Part shown: positions 39,701 through 49,228 of the stretch, one piece after another
Position numbering within the stretch: the first letter of the stretch is position 1
Layout of the letters: each line of letters starts with the position of its first letter
Assembly: GCA_037576195.1 (NCBI GenBank)
Contig: CM075103.1
Location: 1,798,001-1,862,000 of the forward strand
Direction: 5' to 3'
Length of the DNA stretch: 64,000 bases
Origin: Phytoseiulus persimilis
Taxonomy: Eukaryota; Arthropoda; Arachnida; Mesostigmata; Phytoseiidae
Position numbers and translations under genes: made by a program
The notes under the pieces: model-generated
Seen by the model: only the letters and a program-made list of their open reading frames with translations
Told to the model about the DNA's origin: nothing
Databases searched by the model: none

Positions 39701-40316
39701 ACGGGATAATCTCCGTTGCGCCATGTTTTCAAATATTGCTGCAAAGCGCTCACTCCATAGACGAGGTCCCACGAGTAGGAATGAATTCGGAGCTGGTCGG
39801 AGAATTCGACGAATCAACGTCTGGCGACATCAGCCGACGAATGAAAGAAAACCTATCTTTGTAAGTTCCTGACGGGGTGACTCTGCAAACTCCATCTGCA
39901 CCTCCGCTCTCCGCTTCGTGTCCAACATCGATTACGGCACCTTCATGGGGTCGTCAGGAAAGTACGTTCAGAAGAACGTAACTTCAAGAGATTTGCTTCA
40001 GCTGCTAGATTCGTGCCCTTCCGCTACGAACGATTCACTATCTTTCATCGCCTTTCATCTCCATCTTCGCACACTCTGAGCGATTCAAACCCTCCGAGAT
40101 GTGGCGCGAATCACGAAGTCGCTCGAGAAATACCATCGGGAACTTGTGATTCCACGGAAAATTTTACACAAGAAGAAGAGAGAGGAAGGTCCGAGTATGA
40201 ACAGGGTTTTTAATTAGGGTCCCCGACGACCAGTGATGTAAGGTTTATAATTACAAGGAGTAAGACTCCGCAGAGCTCCCGGAGTCGGAAGAGCACCACG
40301 CGATGGCGCGGTGTCT
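36799..40316. other. Intergenic, MCM2 3' flank
   Basis: No gene is recognised apart from the tRNA-like fragment listed separately. A plus-strand frame at 37500-38063 (187 codons) has no ATG start and no known motif. A minus-strand ATG frame at 37915-38178 begins with a protein-like stretch (MISPAEDFRIQFLLDF) and may be an exon of an unknown gene. The right end is the 3' flank of MCM2, with ATTATAAA on the minus strand near 40250. Confidence 0.45.
37134..37225 (+). other. tRNA-like fragment, possible SINE head
   Basis: ATGGCCGAGTGGTAGGACGC at 37135-37154 closely resembles the D-arm/A-box of class II tRNAs, whose consensus is TGGCCGAGTGGT-AAGGC. A weak B-box-like GTTTCGAGC lies at about 37213-37221. 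I cannot close a full cloverleaf, so this is more likely a tRNA pseudogene or a SINE relic than a working tRNA. Confidence 0.3.
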
Positions 40317-43300
40317 TCAAAATGCGAGCGTGACCGTGTTGTGCTTCTTGTCGTATTGGAAATTGTGGGAAGAGAAGAGATCGCTCTTGAAGAATGGAGT
40401 CAAATTGGTTATGTTGATTCTTGCGGCCTCGCGTTTCAAGTAGTCAATGTTGACCGAAACCTGTTCTGGTTCGATTTCCAGCCGACTGCGCTGGAAACTC
40501 AGCTCTTCCTGAATCAGCTGTTTGAGGATGAACAGCAAAAGTTCGTTGTTGTCTCGTTTGTACGTCAGATACGAGGAGAAAGTTTTCGACATTTGACGCA
40601 TTACCGAGAACTTCTGGGTGGAGACGAAGCTGTCCAACATCACCCGGATCGCCATGTTGACGTCGTCGTCGTTCACGTGCTCCCGCAGATGCATCCGAGC
40701 GTGCGATTCCGCAAGTCGGATGATGGATTCCAAGTGTCGAATCGTGATCGGCATCGAGCCGGTCACCATGGATTCACGTCTGAGATCCGAGTACAACTGC
40801 GAGATCTTGTCTTGATCCATTTGATGAAGCTTAGGCTCAATCTTGTCCTTCGCGTAGAGGATGTATTTTTGGAGGAGTTCTTGCTCGATGGGCTCATACG
40901 TTTGCGTCACGGGTTTCGTCTTTTTTTCATCGGCGCTCGCCAGAGGATGATGTCGAGCATGAGAATCCACAACGAATCTAGCCAAACGCTCGTCTTCGAT
41001 CGGGTCTACGGTGTCGCGCACGACACAGAGGACGTCGAATCGAGAGAGAATCGGATCAGAAAGATTGACGTTTTGATGGAAAGTCATAGAGGGGTCGTAG
41101 CGTCCGCCGATTGGATTTGCTGCGGCTATGATTGTGCAACGAGCGCGGAGTGAAGTGACGATGCCGGCTTTGGCGATCGAGATCGTCTGCTGTTCCATAG
41201 CCTCGTGGATGGATGTTCGATCGGAGTCATTCATTTTGTCAAACTCGTCAATCAGGCACACACCCTTGTCTGCCAACACCAAGGCACCTGCAACGACAAG
41301 AACCACCCTTGAGAGCCCCGAAAGCAGCACACGGCTTGATTATGTCCCGAATACAGGGAGTTCAGACCACGACCGCGTCGCCTCTCGCTGTACTCACCGG
41401 CCTCCAGCGTCCAGTCACGGGTGACGAGACTCTTTTTGACGTACGCGGTTAGACCGACCGCGGTTGCGCCTTGGCCCGTAGCGTAAATGGCTCTCGGCGC
41501 AATCTGTTGAACGTACTTCAGGAACTGGGATTTGGCAGTTCCGGGATCTCCGCAGAGCAGGACGTTGATATCACCACGGATACGATGCTTATCTCCCGGA
41601 TTCTTTGAGACTCCCCCGAACAGAGATAAGGCGATGGCTCTCTTAATGTCATCGTGACCGTAGATAGAGGGACCAATGGAAGCCATGATCCGCTCGGCCA
41701 AATTCTCTTCTTTCGAGAGTTTGACGATCTCTTTGACATCTTCGTCCGTGAGGTATTTGCCGGCAGCCTTCTCATCTTTCTTCAGAATGTGGTTGGCGAC
41801 GATGACAGTGGCGAACACAGGAAAACCGTTCGCCTTGTTCAGGGATCCTTCGAATTTGTTGCTGTAAATTCCTGTGATTTCGATCTCGTCGCCGGGCTTG
41901 CAGGAATCGCAGAGGTCGTTCAACAAGATGGCGTCTTTCGACCGCGGCAGTCTCCCAGCGTTGACCTTGCCCGGAGCTTCTTGAATCGTGATCCTCTGAT
42001 AGTCTTGGAAGATCGTTTGAGAGATGTTCAAAATGAACGGCCCTGTGCTTTGACACTCGGGACAGGACGTTGGTCTCACCTCGTTGTCCTGAGACTGAAC
42101 GAACGGACCGAGTACGTATTTGCATTTCGCGCAGTCGTACTTGACCATGCGAAGTTGGGGGAGCACACCCGTAGTTGAGGTCACGACCCCAGAAGTACGG
42201 ATCAGCTGGTCGATGTGAATTTTCCGCAGAGTTCGGATTTCTTCGAGGATCGGGAGCTCCGTTATCCGGACGCGGATCTCGTGATGGATACGTTCGTAGT
42301 GGGGGAACATCCCAATCACAATGTCTTTCGCCGCTTCATCGAAAATGGGCAAAACTTCTGCGGGTGCTTCAGGCAAGAAGTAGGCAAGAATCTGTTCGGA
42401 CTGGGCCAGGTTGTTGTAGGTGACTTCTAAGCTCATCTTGTTCTGTTCGCACATGGCCCGAATTTTCTCTTTGTACGTATTGTGGCCCTTGTCGTCTATG
42501 TGAGTGCGCAAGAAATTCTTGAAGCGGTTGAAGATTTCAGTTTTAGGTCCCAACTGAGTCACCCACTCCTTGATTGTGTGGCCCTTCATGTCCTCGAGGT
42601 TCTCAATCGATTCGACCATGTCATCCATGCCATCGTCCTCTTCCCCGGCGGCAGCTCTCTCGGCGAGACGTCTGCGCCGACTGGGACGATCATCCAGCTC
42701 ACTGCTTTCCTCTGGGAAATTGGGCAAAGATTGTGAGGTTTGCGCTCCAGGGGGAAATACCGAGCGATCAACCGTCATGGCGGAGTTTGATATGATTTGA
42801 CTGAATTCGCTCATGGAACAGCTGATACATACCACCGAACATTTCAAGCCCTCGGCGCATGCCACCGGGCACTCTGCCTTCTTCTCGATCCCTCCTGCGC
42901 ATCTCATCTTCGGCTGCACGACGATCTCCTTCTGATAAAGCACTGAATTCGGAATTTTCGTCGAGTCCCCTCGGGTCGTACCGATCCAACTCAGGAATGT
43001 GGCGATAGTCACTGAAAGAATCGATCGAGAATAAGATATCCTTGATGTGAACCCAACACTGTGCGATAGTATAAGGATGTGATTGAGTTTGAAGGCCGGA
43101 TTCAATTAGAGGAGATGGTGGTGGGAAGCAACGTACTCAGCCATGTTATCACCGAAAAGATCTTCTCCGTCCTCTTCCTCTTCGTTGACGATTTCATCGC
43201 CTCCATCGCCACCGATGAGTTCGTTTTCGTCTTCGAAAGGGGGAAGATCCCTACCCGGTGACGACGTCAGGGGATCGACTTCACTGCGGTTTCTCTCTTC

Positions 43301-43363
43301 GGGCGCATCGACTTCGGAAGATGGGTTTGACTGCCTTGAACGCCGTCCATCACCGCGAGGCAT
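40317..43363 (-). CDS. MCM2: DNA replication licensing factor MCM2
   Basis: This is a subunit of the MCM2-7 replicative helicase. Its N-terminal tail also binds histones H3-H4 and is phosphorylated by DDK. There are four coding exons: 43137-43363, 42833-43011, 41398-42711 and 40317-41287. All introns are GT-AG (125, 121 and 110 bp) with matching phases, giving 896 residues against 904 in human. The tail carries [17 protein letters not shown], then an acidic run and [11 protein letters not shown]4 zinc finger (CAKC to CPEC) lies near residues 329-355. Walker [10 protein letters not shown] is near 523, followed by Walker [10 protein letters not shown] and the arginine-finger motif SRFD. The C terminus is [14 protein letters not shown]. 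A strong donor (GTAAGT at 43619) and an acceptor (ending 43393) upstream of the ATG imply a 227-bp leader intron. E2F sites sit just beyond that leader. Nothing essential is missing. Confidence 0.98.
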
Positions 43364-43660
43364 CCTGATACCAGCTGATAAGGGTCTCGTCTCTGAAATT
43401 GATAGATGAAAGCCATCATTAAGTGACTCAAGAACACTGTCTGGCAGAATTTAAATGTCTCTGGAAGTTGAATGTCCCACAATGAAGCGCCTCGCGACTT
43501 GATCTTGAGATAAAATCACTGTCTGTTCCTGAGAAGGCTCCAAGGAATTGTCTCCCAATTTCCATACATACACATCAACAGGAAAGCTGGGAATATCCTA
43601 GAAGCACAAGTGAACTTACCTCACGAAAGCAGAGCGATTCTCAAACCTATAGACCGAGTG

Positions 43661-43690
43661 TTTTGGCGCCAAGCGGATGATATCTCCCGC
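43661..43690 (-). promoter_or_regulatory. E2F-type sites at the MCM2 promoter
   Basis: TTTTGGCGCCAA (43661-43672) is a palindromic E2F site. TCCCGC (43685-43690) is a second E2F core. They lie about 40-70 bp upstream of the predicted end of the MCM2 leader exon (43620). MCM genes are classic E2F targets with a G1/S expression peak, so position and motif agree. The exact transcription start is not known. Confidence 0.7.
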
Positions 43691-44357
43691 GCAAAGCGTG
43701 GTACGCTGTGCAATAGGGCAACGGATTAGATTTCCCTCGTCGAGCATGTACTAGTTACCGAAACATCTCACGAGCCAGTTGATACAAGCGTTCGAAAAAC
43801 TTCGTCGAGTGAAATCAGTGTGGGAAAGCCATTATAGATTGTGGGAGCCGGAGTTTCTGAAGAGTGTGGCACTCCTGTGGCACTCTTTCGAAACTATTCC
43901 CGGACCCCTATCTACAAATGCGAACAGCCATCCTTTTCGGCGAGGCTTAGGGCTCGGGTGTCTCTGTGCAACAGAAGACTACAGATTTCGGTAATTTCGC
44001 ATTGTTTCGCTTTGATTTAGAGACGTATTTGTCAGTATCAGGTCTCGTAGAGGCTACTCGATTGCGGAGACGAAAATTTAGTCCCTTGCTTCTCGATTCT
44101 GCCCCTCACGTCGGCACTGTCGTTTTTGTCGGCACACGTGGAACAAAATTCATTCAGAACTTTCTTCTTTCGTGAGGACACTCAAATTCATGACACTGGT
44201 TCATCGTCACTTATCATCTTATGTGTAGTAGCTTCATGCAATTATTCGAATACATATCTCGTTTCAATGCAGCTGCCGGCTCGTGAGCTGCTGAGAGGAG
44301 AACTCCACCACAGCGACGTTTTAGTGAATCGGGCATGATGTCGACGCTCAATTCTGG
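43691..44357. other. MCM2-RPL30 intergenic spacer
   Basis: No gene or element is recognised in this stretch between the MCM2 promoter and the tandem repeat. Confidence 0.5.
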
Positions 44358-45527
44358 CTCCTCGCTATGCATTGAGGCTGTAGCTGGGAGCCGAAGTAAC
44401 GAAGTGCAATTTGAATACCCGCAAGGGTAGTACCACCCACATGCAGCGAGGTCTGGACCATTGTGGTTCTAATAAGTTAGTCTCCGAGATACTAAAAGGC
44501 AGTTTGTCTCTTCGAGGACGCACTGTCAAAGGATGTCTCGCAAAATGAAGTGATTCCTCGCTATGGTTTGCGGCCCGTTGGCCTGTCGGATCACGCACGG
44601 TCTCGGACAAAACAGACTTCACGTAGAGAGCGGGGAGAAACCAACAACGGGGTCTCTCCAGGACCATGTGGTCTGAGGACGTTCCGAGAAAGCTCTCTTA
44701 GCTCGAGTTCGAAACTGTCGTATCTGTGAAATTCGGCCCTCGCAGGGATACTGACACGCGTCTCCAAGAAACTGTCCAACTATGGACAACATGGTCCATT
44801 TCACCCGAAGCTCGCTTGCCAGGTCATTCGATTGCTGAGTGATACTGTCCTTTTATGCTTCGAAAAGAATGAAATGATTCCTCGCTATGGTTTGCGGCCC
44901 GTTGGCCTGTCGGATCACGCACGGTCTCGGACAAAACAGACTTCACGTAGAGAGCGGGGGGAAACCAACAACGGGGTCTCTCCAGGACCATGTGGTCTGG
45001 GGACATTCCGAGAAGAAATAGCTCTCCTAGCTCGATTTCGAAACTGTCGTATCTCTGAAATTCGGCCCCCGCAGAGATACTGACACGCGTCTCCAAGAAA
45101 CTGTCCAACAATGGACAACATGGTCCATTTCACCCGAAGCTCGCTTGCCAGGTCATTCAATTGCTGAGTGATACTGTCCTTTTATGCTTCGAAAAGAATG
45201 AAATGATTCCTCGCTATGGTTTGCGGCCCGTTGGCCTGTCGGATCACGCACGGTCTCTGACAAAACAAACTCTACGTAGGGCGCGGGATGAAAACAACGA
45301 CAGGGTCACCCCAGAACTTTGTGGTCCAAGGACATTCCGGAAAGGAATAGCTCTCTTAGCTATGGTTCGAAACCGTCATATCTTTGAGATTCGGACCACG
45401 CAGAGATACTGACACCGGTCTTCGAAAAACTGCCCAAGAATGGAATACATGTCCCATTTCACCCGAAGCTCGCTTGCCAGGTCATTCGATTGCTGAGTGA
45501 TACTGTCCTTTTATGCTTCGAAAAACG
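44358..45527. repeat. Tandem repeat, three units of about 325-330 bp plus a degenerate fourth
   Basis: The phrase TGATTCCTCGCTATGGTTTG begins at 44551, 44875 and 45204, giving periods of 324 and 329. The first two units are nearly identical. The third, nearest RPL30, is clearly more diverged. A degraded unit (CCTCGCTATG and GGACCATTGTGGT) precedes them from about 44358. Each full unit ends in GTCCTTTTATGCTTCGAAAA. Reading frames of 60-100 codons recur in each unit on both strands, but they follow from the duplication and show no known domain. The array fills most of the space before RPL30 and may lie in its promoter or leader intron. Confidence 0.9.
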
Positions 45528-45696
45528 AAAGACCTCTATCATCCTTACTCGGGTTCGCAAGATTTTCGAGTGCTTTGAGGAGGTGGACAGTCATTGCAGA
45601 AGTTCATTCCGTTTGCGACGCGGCAGAACACCTCTGAAACGTCATCCGTAGAGAACGTGAATACTAACTCGTATCGTGCCTGTCTTTCCAGCCAGG

Positions 45697-46035
45697 ATGG
45701 TTGCGACGAAGAAGACAAAGAAGACTCTTGAGTCTATCAACTCCCGTCTCGCGCTGGTGATGAAGTCGGGAAAATACGTGTTGGGACATAAGCAGACGCT
45801 GAAGACCCTTCGCCAAGGCAAGGCGAAATTAGTCATCATCGCCAACAACACGCCTCCACTGAGGAAATCTGAAATCGAATATTATGCCATGCTCGCTAAG
45901 ACCGGAGTGCATCACTACAATGGAAACAACATAGAGCTCGGCACCGCCTGCGGAAAATATTTCCGAGTCTGTACTCTCAGCATCACCGACCCCGGAGACT
46001 CAGATATCGTCAAGGCGGTTCCTCAGGAACAATAA
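45697..46035 (+). CDS. RPL30: 60S ribosomal protein L30 (eL30)
   Basis: This is a large-subunit ribosomal protein that lies at the intersubunit face. It has 112 residues (human 115) and matches over its whole length, for example [38 protein letters not shown] and [18 protein letters not shown] chose the ATG at 45697. The frame opens 21 bases earlier, but TACTAAC (a textbook branch point) followed by TGTCTTTCCAG at 45691 marks a 3' splice site just before CCAGGATG. The first, non-coding exon therefore lies upstream and was not located. The coding part has no intron. The stop codon lies inside the polyadenylation signal AATAAA (46031-46036). Confidence 0.98.
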   Translation: MVATKKTKKTLESINSRLALVMKSGKYVLGHKQTLKTLRQGKAKLVIIANNTPPLRKSEIEYYAMLAKTGVHHYNGNNIELGTACGKYFRVCTLSITDPGDSDIVKAVPQEQ

Positions 46036-46036
46036 A
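46031..46036 (+). terminator. Polyadenylation signal overlapping the RPL30 stop codon
   Basis: AATAAA at 46031-46036 contains the TAA stop at 46033-46035. If it is used, the 3' UTR would be only some 10-30 bases long. Confidence 0.6.
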
Positions 46037-46303
46037 TCTTGGTCTCGAGGAGAGTGATATGATTTGTTTTGGATTCTCGTTCACGACAATGGTCGGGTCA
46101 AACTTCCAGTTTTCTGCTATGGTCTTCAGCCTAGGAGACGAGAGATTCACCCTTCCAGCTATTCTGCAAGAACTCCTCGACTTCGATGGCTCCGGTGCGA
46201 TAAGATTGCGCGGAGCCGAATCGTCTCTGTTGACTAGATTTTCAGAATCGATTTGTGATAAACGGAACCATAACGCGCGCTGAGCTTCCCAGGCAGATTC
46301 AAA

Positions 46304-46315
46304 TTTTGGCGCGGG
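46304..46315 (+). promoter_or_regulatory. E2F-like site upstream of the SENP-like gene
   Basis: TTTTGGCGCGGG fits the E2F consensus TTTSGCGCS and lies about 290 bp before the proposed start codon of the SUMO protease. It suggests, but does not show, cell-cycle control. Confidence 0.4.
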
Positions 46316-46604
46316 TAGATTCCTGTTTTGGTAAGCCGCTCACGGTAGCAGACATGTGCCCGTCTCATTTTCGCGAACTACATCCAAATCGAGCAGCACC
46401 GTTTGTTCGAGGCATGGAGGATTAAAATCTCATTCTGTTCGGATTCAAAACTGGCGAAGTCAGCCCGGTGGATTCTGTTGGCGCTGCCCAGTTTCTAGTG
46501 GAGAACACAATGAAGCACTTCAATTCTCCGCGCCCGGCTCGTCAGCTGTAAACAACATCCACTGCTCACTCCAGACTTCAGAATCCGTGATCGCCGGCTT
46601 GGAA

Positions 46605-48105
46605 ATGGACTCGGATTTCGAACAAAATGGGTTTTGTGTGCTCATATCGTCAGTTGACAACGATGGCTTCCGAACTCCTCATCCCAACGATAACGGTGAA
46701 GCTGGAGCCACCACAACATCCGGGGAATTCCTCACCGTTGCGGAGTACAAACGAAAAATTGCGCCACACATAAAGGTGTTTGTTTTTATAGTTTGATTAC
46801 CTCTTCGCTCTAGAGAAAAAGAAGTTTCATCTCAAGCTCGTCGTTATCGGAAGCAGTCCGAGGGACTGCTCAGAAACGAGATGCGGGCATTTTTTGCACG
46901 ATTATTCAGGGCAAGGATGTTCGGATTTCAAATCGGGCAGCAGGAATCTTCGCTCCTGAGTGGGCCCGGGATATTCCACTGCCGGTTGTTTCGCGCCGAC
47001 CTGATTTCCTGATCAGTCGATCGCATTTCACAGTCGATCCTGAGGAGATCTGACTGGGCGCTCTCGTACACTTCAATGACTGAAGAAGCCTCATTTTCAG
47101 AAGCTGTTCGGTCCGCTGCGGAATCGATGTCTTGGCAAGCTACTTCAGACTGATGCTTCCAAACGGAGGAGACAGTACAGGAGGGTACTCATAAACGACG
47201 CCGACGTTACTGTGCCATCGGCTCACGACAGGGCGAGATCGAAGCCCAAGGATACAAAGCAGTGGAAGGATAGTCTGTTCCAAACTCTCCAAGCACTCCA
47301 AGATGAGCGGATCCTCGCGGAAAAACGAAGGCAGAAGGCTCGACAGACTTATCAGCAATCTTGTAACAAAGCACGGGTCGACGTATTCACTAAGGAAAAG
47401 TCAAATCCTCAAATTCCACCTATTTGCGAAGACATGATCATCACGATCAAGGAAGCTTTCAGGAACCCGCCGAGTCAAGTTCTCGTTGACGTCTCGAGGC
47501 AGGCTGTGACACGTGGTGATTTAGAAACTCTACTCGGTCTGAACTGGTTGAACGATGCGATCATAAACGTCTACTTGAACCTCATCGTAAACCGGAGCAA
47601 AGAGAAGCCGCATTTGCCGAAGGTGTATGCATTTAATACGTTTTTCCTGACGCGCTATATCGAGATGGGCTATCATGCTGTTCGTCGTTGGACAAGACGA
47701 GATGACATTTTTGCGCATGATATCCTCCTCGTGCCTGTACATTTAGGTATGCACTGGTGTATGGCGATTGTCGATTTGCGGGTCAAGAAAATCAAATATA
47801 TGGACTCTATGGGAGGCAGAAACGACGAGTGCTTAGCGACGCTCCTGGACTACTTAGCCCAAGAGTCGTCGGATAAGAAAAAATGCGAAATCAATTTCGA
47901 TGAATGGCATCTGTCAAACATCCAGAACCTTCCGCAACAACAAAATGGGTCTGATTGCGGGATGTTCGCATTGAAATACGCCGATTATGGAGCTCAGGAC
48001 GCTGAAATAAACTTCAGCCAGACTGACATGCCATACTTTCGCCGTCGCATGATGTTCGAGATTCTGACATCGGCAATACTTCCGACCGGGTACGGCGAAT
48101 CATGA
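46605..48105 (+). CDS. Sentrin/SUMO-specific protease (SENP1/2, Ulp1 family, C48)
   Basis: This is a cysteine protease that matures SUMO and removes it from targets. The catalytic domain is in the last exon, 47101-48105. It includes NWLNDAIINVYLNLI, then FNTFFLTRYIE and RRWTRRDDIF. The catalytic His (codon 47752) is in MHWCMAIVDL, Asp (47803) in YMDSMGG, and Cys (47956) in QNGSDCGMFALKYAD, with the oxyanion Gln just before it. The end (MPYFRRRM) matches vertebrate SENP1/2. Upstream exons are less certain. Exon 46605-46775 starts at an ATG and ends at a phase-0 donor. Exon 2 begins at 46814 in phase 0 and ends at a weak donor, either at 46984 or at 47032. The total is about 448 or 464 residues. 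The regulatory N terminus is shorter than in human SENP1 (644). Confidence 0.93.
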
Positions 48106-48306
48106 GTTTTATCGGAGCTTCTCCATCCGTAACACGCACACCTGTCCAACCATTCCGCTCAGGAAAATCTTAAGACTCCAGGAACCCACAAACAAGGTTT
48201 TTATAGGCTGTATATATCCCTTGAACGCATCGGAATATATTCTCGCGCGAGTTCCCGCGGCCCGAAACTCGTTGGCCTCGTAGTTCGAAACAGAACTCCG
48301 ACTCAC

Positions 48307-48402
48307 CCTCAGAACGAGGAAGACAATCGCGCGTCGATCGAGGGCTTGATGATCGTATCGAGTCATGTAGACGTCCATCCCAAAGTCGTTCTTCACCTGG
48401 CC
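48307..48402 (-). CDS. Possible internal exon of an unrecognised gene
   Basis: Exactly 32 codons lie between an acceptor (CACCTCCGCAG, ending 48403) and a strong donor (AGG/GTGAGT at 48306), phase 0 at both ends. The translation contains VKNDFGMDVYMTRYDHQ and LDRRAIVFLVLR, with a protein-like composition. The frame also stays open to a stop near 48109, a few bases past the stop of the SENP-like gene on the other strand. A second acceptor (ATATACAG) could alternatively lead to a short last exon there. I do not recognise the family and cannot tell whether it belongs to the model at 48607-49228. Confidence 0.35.
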
Positions 48403-48606
48403 CTGCGGAGGTGATCATTACGTATCAATCACGGTCTGTCCATTGAATGGTTGTATAGATAGGAGGGTTCCAGATATATATGAGTACATCGCGATTCTTG
48501 TTAGATCGAATGAGTTATGATCGTCGTATTCGCCCCGCGACCGAAATCTCAAGTCATGATCCTGTGAGGACATTTTAGAGCGAAGCGTTAGAAATCACGT
48601 CAGTGC
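48403..48606. other. Spacer or intron between two minus-strand gene models
   Basis: No feature is recognised. It could be an intron if the 32-codon exon at 48307-48402 belongs with the gene to its right. Confidence 0.4.
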
Positions 48607-49228
48607 TCAACTCGAGCAAGAGTAATATACAGAGATTTTGGCTGGAGTGAGAGCTCTACTTCCCGTCTTTTCACTTCTTGGAGGTGTGGGATTATCGGAA
48701 TGTAGTACAAGGCTATTGAAGGGAAAAACTGAGCGGAAGATCAGAACTTCCTCAGGGACGGGGGAGCGTTGAATGAGAGAATCCACGATCAATGACGAGA
48801 TCTTTGTGACCATATCACTTTGTTCTTTCTCGGACAAACGCGCGCGGATTGACCACTCCTTCTCCAAATAGAGTCCAAGGGAATGATTCTGGGACCCAGA
48901 AGTATGGCGATGCGTTCCGCAAACCGACGAGACAGGGCCTAGTTGAGCGTCGAGCAGAACATCTCCCCACCTCGAGCCCAATACAGCGGATTGTTCCGTT
49001 CCAATGGACCAGGTCTGTATCATCCGCGGCGATTCTCATTCTGTTTTCTCTGGCCCTCCGACCCCGTATGGAAGTCGTAACATCAAAGGGTTCACCACCT
49101 AGTTCAACAAAAGACAGAGAATCCAGAACAATGATGACTGACCCCTGGGAAACTTGGAGCGCTGACTTTTTCCACTTCCACCTCGATAACTTTGAATCCA
49201 AGTCTTTGGATCTCTTCACCAAGCCCAT
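48607..49228 (-). CDS. Unrecognised two-exon protein with a Walker-B-like strand
   Basis: The model has exons 48971-49228 (ATG at 49228, 86 codons) and 48607-48888, joined across an 82-bp GT-AG intron in phase 0, giving 179 residues. The N-terminal part is basic (KRSKDLDSKLSRWKWKK), then has a hydrophobic strand ending in Asp (VIIVLDSLSF). This is the shape of a Walker B strand in RecA-like folds and faintly recalls the Elongator ELP5/ELP6 group, but the similarity is too weak to name. The second exon is rich in charged helices (EKEWSIRARLSEKEQ). An in-frame stop lies just before the ATG. Caution: the opposite strand is also open over most of exon 1, so the strand choice rests on the splice fit and composition. 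Confidence 0.42.

Noticed and set aside
15479-40316. Hidden LTR retroelement or virus-derived copy in the gene-poor region
   Set aside because: I saw no long terminal direct repeats and no reverse transcriptase, integrase, capsid or envelope motifs on either strand.
40311-41153. Plus-strand frame of 280 codons
   Set aside because: It is a shadow of the last MCM2 exon. Its regularity reflects the codon structure of MCM2.
44832-45412. Repeated 83-codon plus-strand frames in the tandem array, read as a duplicated small gene
   Set aside because: The similarity follows from DNA duplication. Both strands are open, there is no known domain, and the third unit diverges without sparing codons.
47212-48105. 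SENP-like gene starting at 47212
   Set aside because: That position is GTG, not ATG, and the frame continues upstream to a good acceptor at 47100, so it is only the middle of the last exon.
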